Source of the DNA: Chrysophaeum taylorii
Taxonomy: Eukaryota; Sar; Pelagophyceae; Pelagomonadales; Pelagomonadaceae
DNA: 64,000 bases
Direction of reading: 5' to 3'
Assembly (NCBI GenBank): GCA_029834535.1
Contig: JAQMWT010000166.1
Span: forward strand, 1 to 64,000
Part shown: positions 62,558 to 64,000 of the stretch, in pieces
Numbering within the stretch: position 1 is the first letter of the stretch
Layout: every line of letters begins with the position of its first letter
Translations under genes and position numbers: made by a program
Notes under the pieces: generated by a model
Told to the model about the DNA's origin: nothing
What the model saw: only the letters and a program-made list of their open reading frames with translations
Databases searched by the model: none

Positions 62558-64000
62558 CGCAAGGTTACCACACGATTGCTTAACACAGTAACTTCGTCTC
62601 CTAGCCCACGAACACCTACTGTAACTTTCCTTTGCTCTGGGATGTCCACTCCTGCATTCTTGGCTTGCGCTTCTAATGACTTGCAAATCAACATCAACGT
62701 TAAAGTTCTTGTTGAGAGCGACGACAATATCAAGCACATGCTACGAAGACGTTTTGGTAATTCCATCGAAGTTTTCCCATCCTTACCTAAGTTTTTGACA
62801 TATCTCCATCGAGCATCGGACGTTGAACGTGCACGATATTACACTGACATAGTGGAATTGACATCACCATGCACAAATCGCAACATAATCAATGGGAGAT
62901 CCATTTCCACCTTCGAGCGTGATATGGATGATTCCTTGTTTCCAAGTGCTCTAAGTGTACTTGAGCTTTTAAAGCCGCTCGTTCTTTTCATGGAAATGAC
63001 ACCACCACACTCCGCATCGTATGAAGATCATATACGAGTTGCTAATCTCATCTTCTCAACGATGCACTATACGGTGGATATATGTGACCGATTTCCATGC
63101 TATTTATGTGGAGATTATCAAGCCAGAGAAAGATGGATCCTCGTCGCACGCAAATATAACACCGGCCCTCTTGATCTGCTTTCATGGCCTAATAAACGAG
63201 TCACTTCTTTTCTGGATATTGCAGACCACGCTAACTCCATCAGCCGCAAGTTAATAGTCGACGAACCTTGGACGCAGGTCTTTCCTGACATACCATTTGT
63301 GTCCACACCTAAAACCTACAATATTTTTAGTCGCACTGGATCCGTGCGCTTAACTGTGACTGAGCTTGGAACCTTAACTATGCTGTTCCTTCGTCTGCAC
63401 TCTAATAAAACAGTCGAACATCCCAGTCAAGATGAAACGGAGGGCATTTCTAACTTTCGCCTGGGATTCTTGACTAATTCAAGAAAACCACTTGCTTGCA
63501 TGAGATCCCCTATTGAACTCAAAGCTTTCGTGCTCCTCTATAATATTATGGGACGCTTATTCCCTAAATCCATCACATTGCCTGTGTCCTTTCGTATTAC
63601 AACTATCGAATCTAACCAACCACCTCATAGGTTATTATAAAAAAAATCCTCTACTTCCTCCGTCATTTACATCACCGGTGGAAGACATACAGGCGGGGAC
63701 ATAACAATTTCTAACTCCTCTTCTAAATACCAGGCACATATAAATGCTTTTGGCGAAACCTATATCTTCCTATCACATGATGCCGGAATCGATAAGACTG
63801 CTTCTCTCGAACCTGTTACTGGTTTTCATTGGCTTTGCCAAGCATACCATAATAATAATGAAAATCAAGACACGCGTCGTTTAGTACAAGCACTGGTCAC
63901 CTATACTTCTCCTGTATTTCACGATTCTTTTGTCTTCTACCCTCAGGAAAATCGTCTCGAATTTATCGATAAAATGTTTGCTTCATGTGACATGCATCTG
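62558..64000 (+). pseudogene. Methyltransferase-like domain of copy E (cut by the window edge)
   Basis: Open in frame after the UGA to 63640. It retains CSGMSTPAFLA (62637 on), SPCTNRN (62866 on), FMEMTP and QARER (63119 on). A small change near 63630 creates a stop; the homologous reading continues in another frame to the edge (ITGGRHTGG and LEPVTGF regions). Motifs IX and X lie beyond the window. Confidence 0.75.

Larger units (their letters stand above)
58944..64000 (+). mobile_element. Copia-type copy E, plus strand (runs off the right edge)
   Basis: LTR/leader (58944-59827), gag-protease (59828-62557) and methyltransferase-like domain (62558 to the edge), the same order as A to D but on the plus strand. 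It is head-to-head with copy D, giving an inverted arrangement of two LTR ends. Frame breaks are described below. Confidence 0.88.

Overview
The window looks like nuclear DNA of a unicellular eukaryotic alga. Evidence: very GC-rich, mostly uninterrupted host genes packed tail-to-tail or head-to-head (gaps of 22 to 105 bp), eukaryotic families (eIF2B beta, Sec14/CRAL-TRIO, a CC2D1/Lgd-type C2 protein, IQ/WW, BRCT/UIM/J-domain, an ABC1 kinase, a thylakoid-style PDZ protein, an AAAP amino-acid transporter) and one leader that may be a plastid-targeting peptide. A photosynthetic stramenopile such as a pelagophyte is my best guess; haptophyte or dinoflagellate is not excluded.

Layout. 1-11.4 kb: two tandem, broken Ty1/copia-type LTR elements on the minus strand (copies A and B) sharing one LTR. 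11.4-13.6 kb: truncated Ty3/gypsy pol. 13.9-15.4 kb: decayed non-LTR retrotransposon. 15.4-42.5 kb: a gene island. In order it holds a decayed Cys-rich/PARP-like gene, eIF2B beta, a decayed glycine-rich-domain protein, a decayed PP-loop ATPase, a YchJ-like protein, a BRCT-UIM-J-OTU-like protein, an ABC1 kinase, a hairpin cluster, a LINE relic, an IQ/WW protein with a divergent TPR-like partner, Helitron sequence, a CC2D1-like protein, Sec14, an ABM-domain protein, a PDZ protein, a broken Rh-type ammonium channel and an amino-acid transporter. 42.9-64 kb: three more copies of the same copia family (C and D on minus, E on plus), interrupted by a Helitron and by a 5'-truncated LINE.

Main result. 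The five copia copies show an unusual plan: LTR, Gag and protease in one frame, a conserved in-frame UGA, then a roughly 560-residue domain with the ordered motifs of a DNA cytosine-5 methyltransferase (PC, E of ENV, QxRxR, and the motif IX/X block), then pre-integrase/integrase, RT, RNase H, and in copy C a third ORF with a coiled coil and one membrane segment. The UGA keeps frame in 5 of 5 copies, suggesting that the methyltransferase-Pol part is made by stop-codon readthrough. Copy B has lost everything after the methyltransferase but keeps that domain open to the end. Cytosine methyltransferases captured by LTR retrotransposons have, as I recall and could not check, been reported from a few algal lineages; this organization with UGA readthrough and ORF3 deserves close study.

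Second result: a host gene combining BRCT, a ubiquitin-interacting motif, a J domain and an OTU-like Cys/His protease signature.
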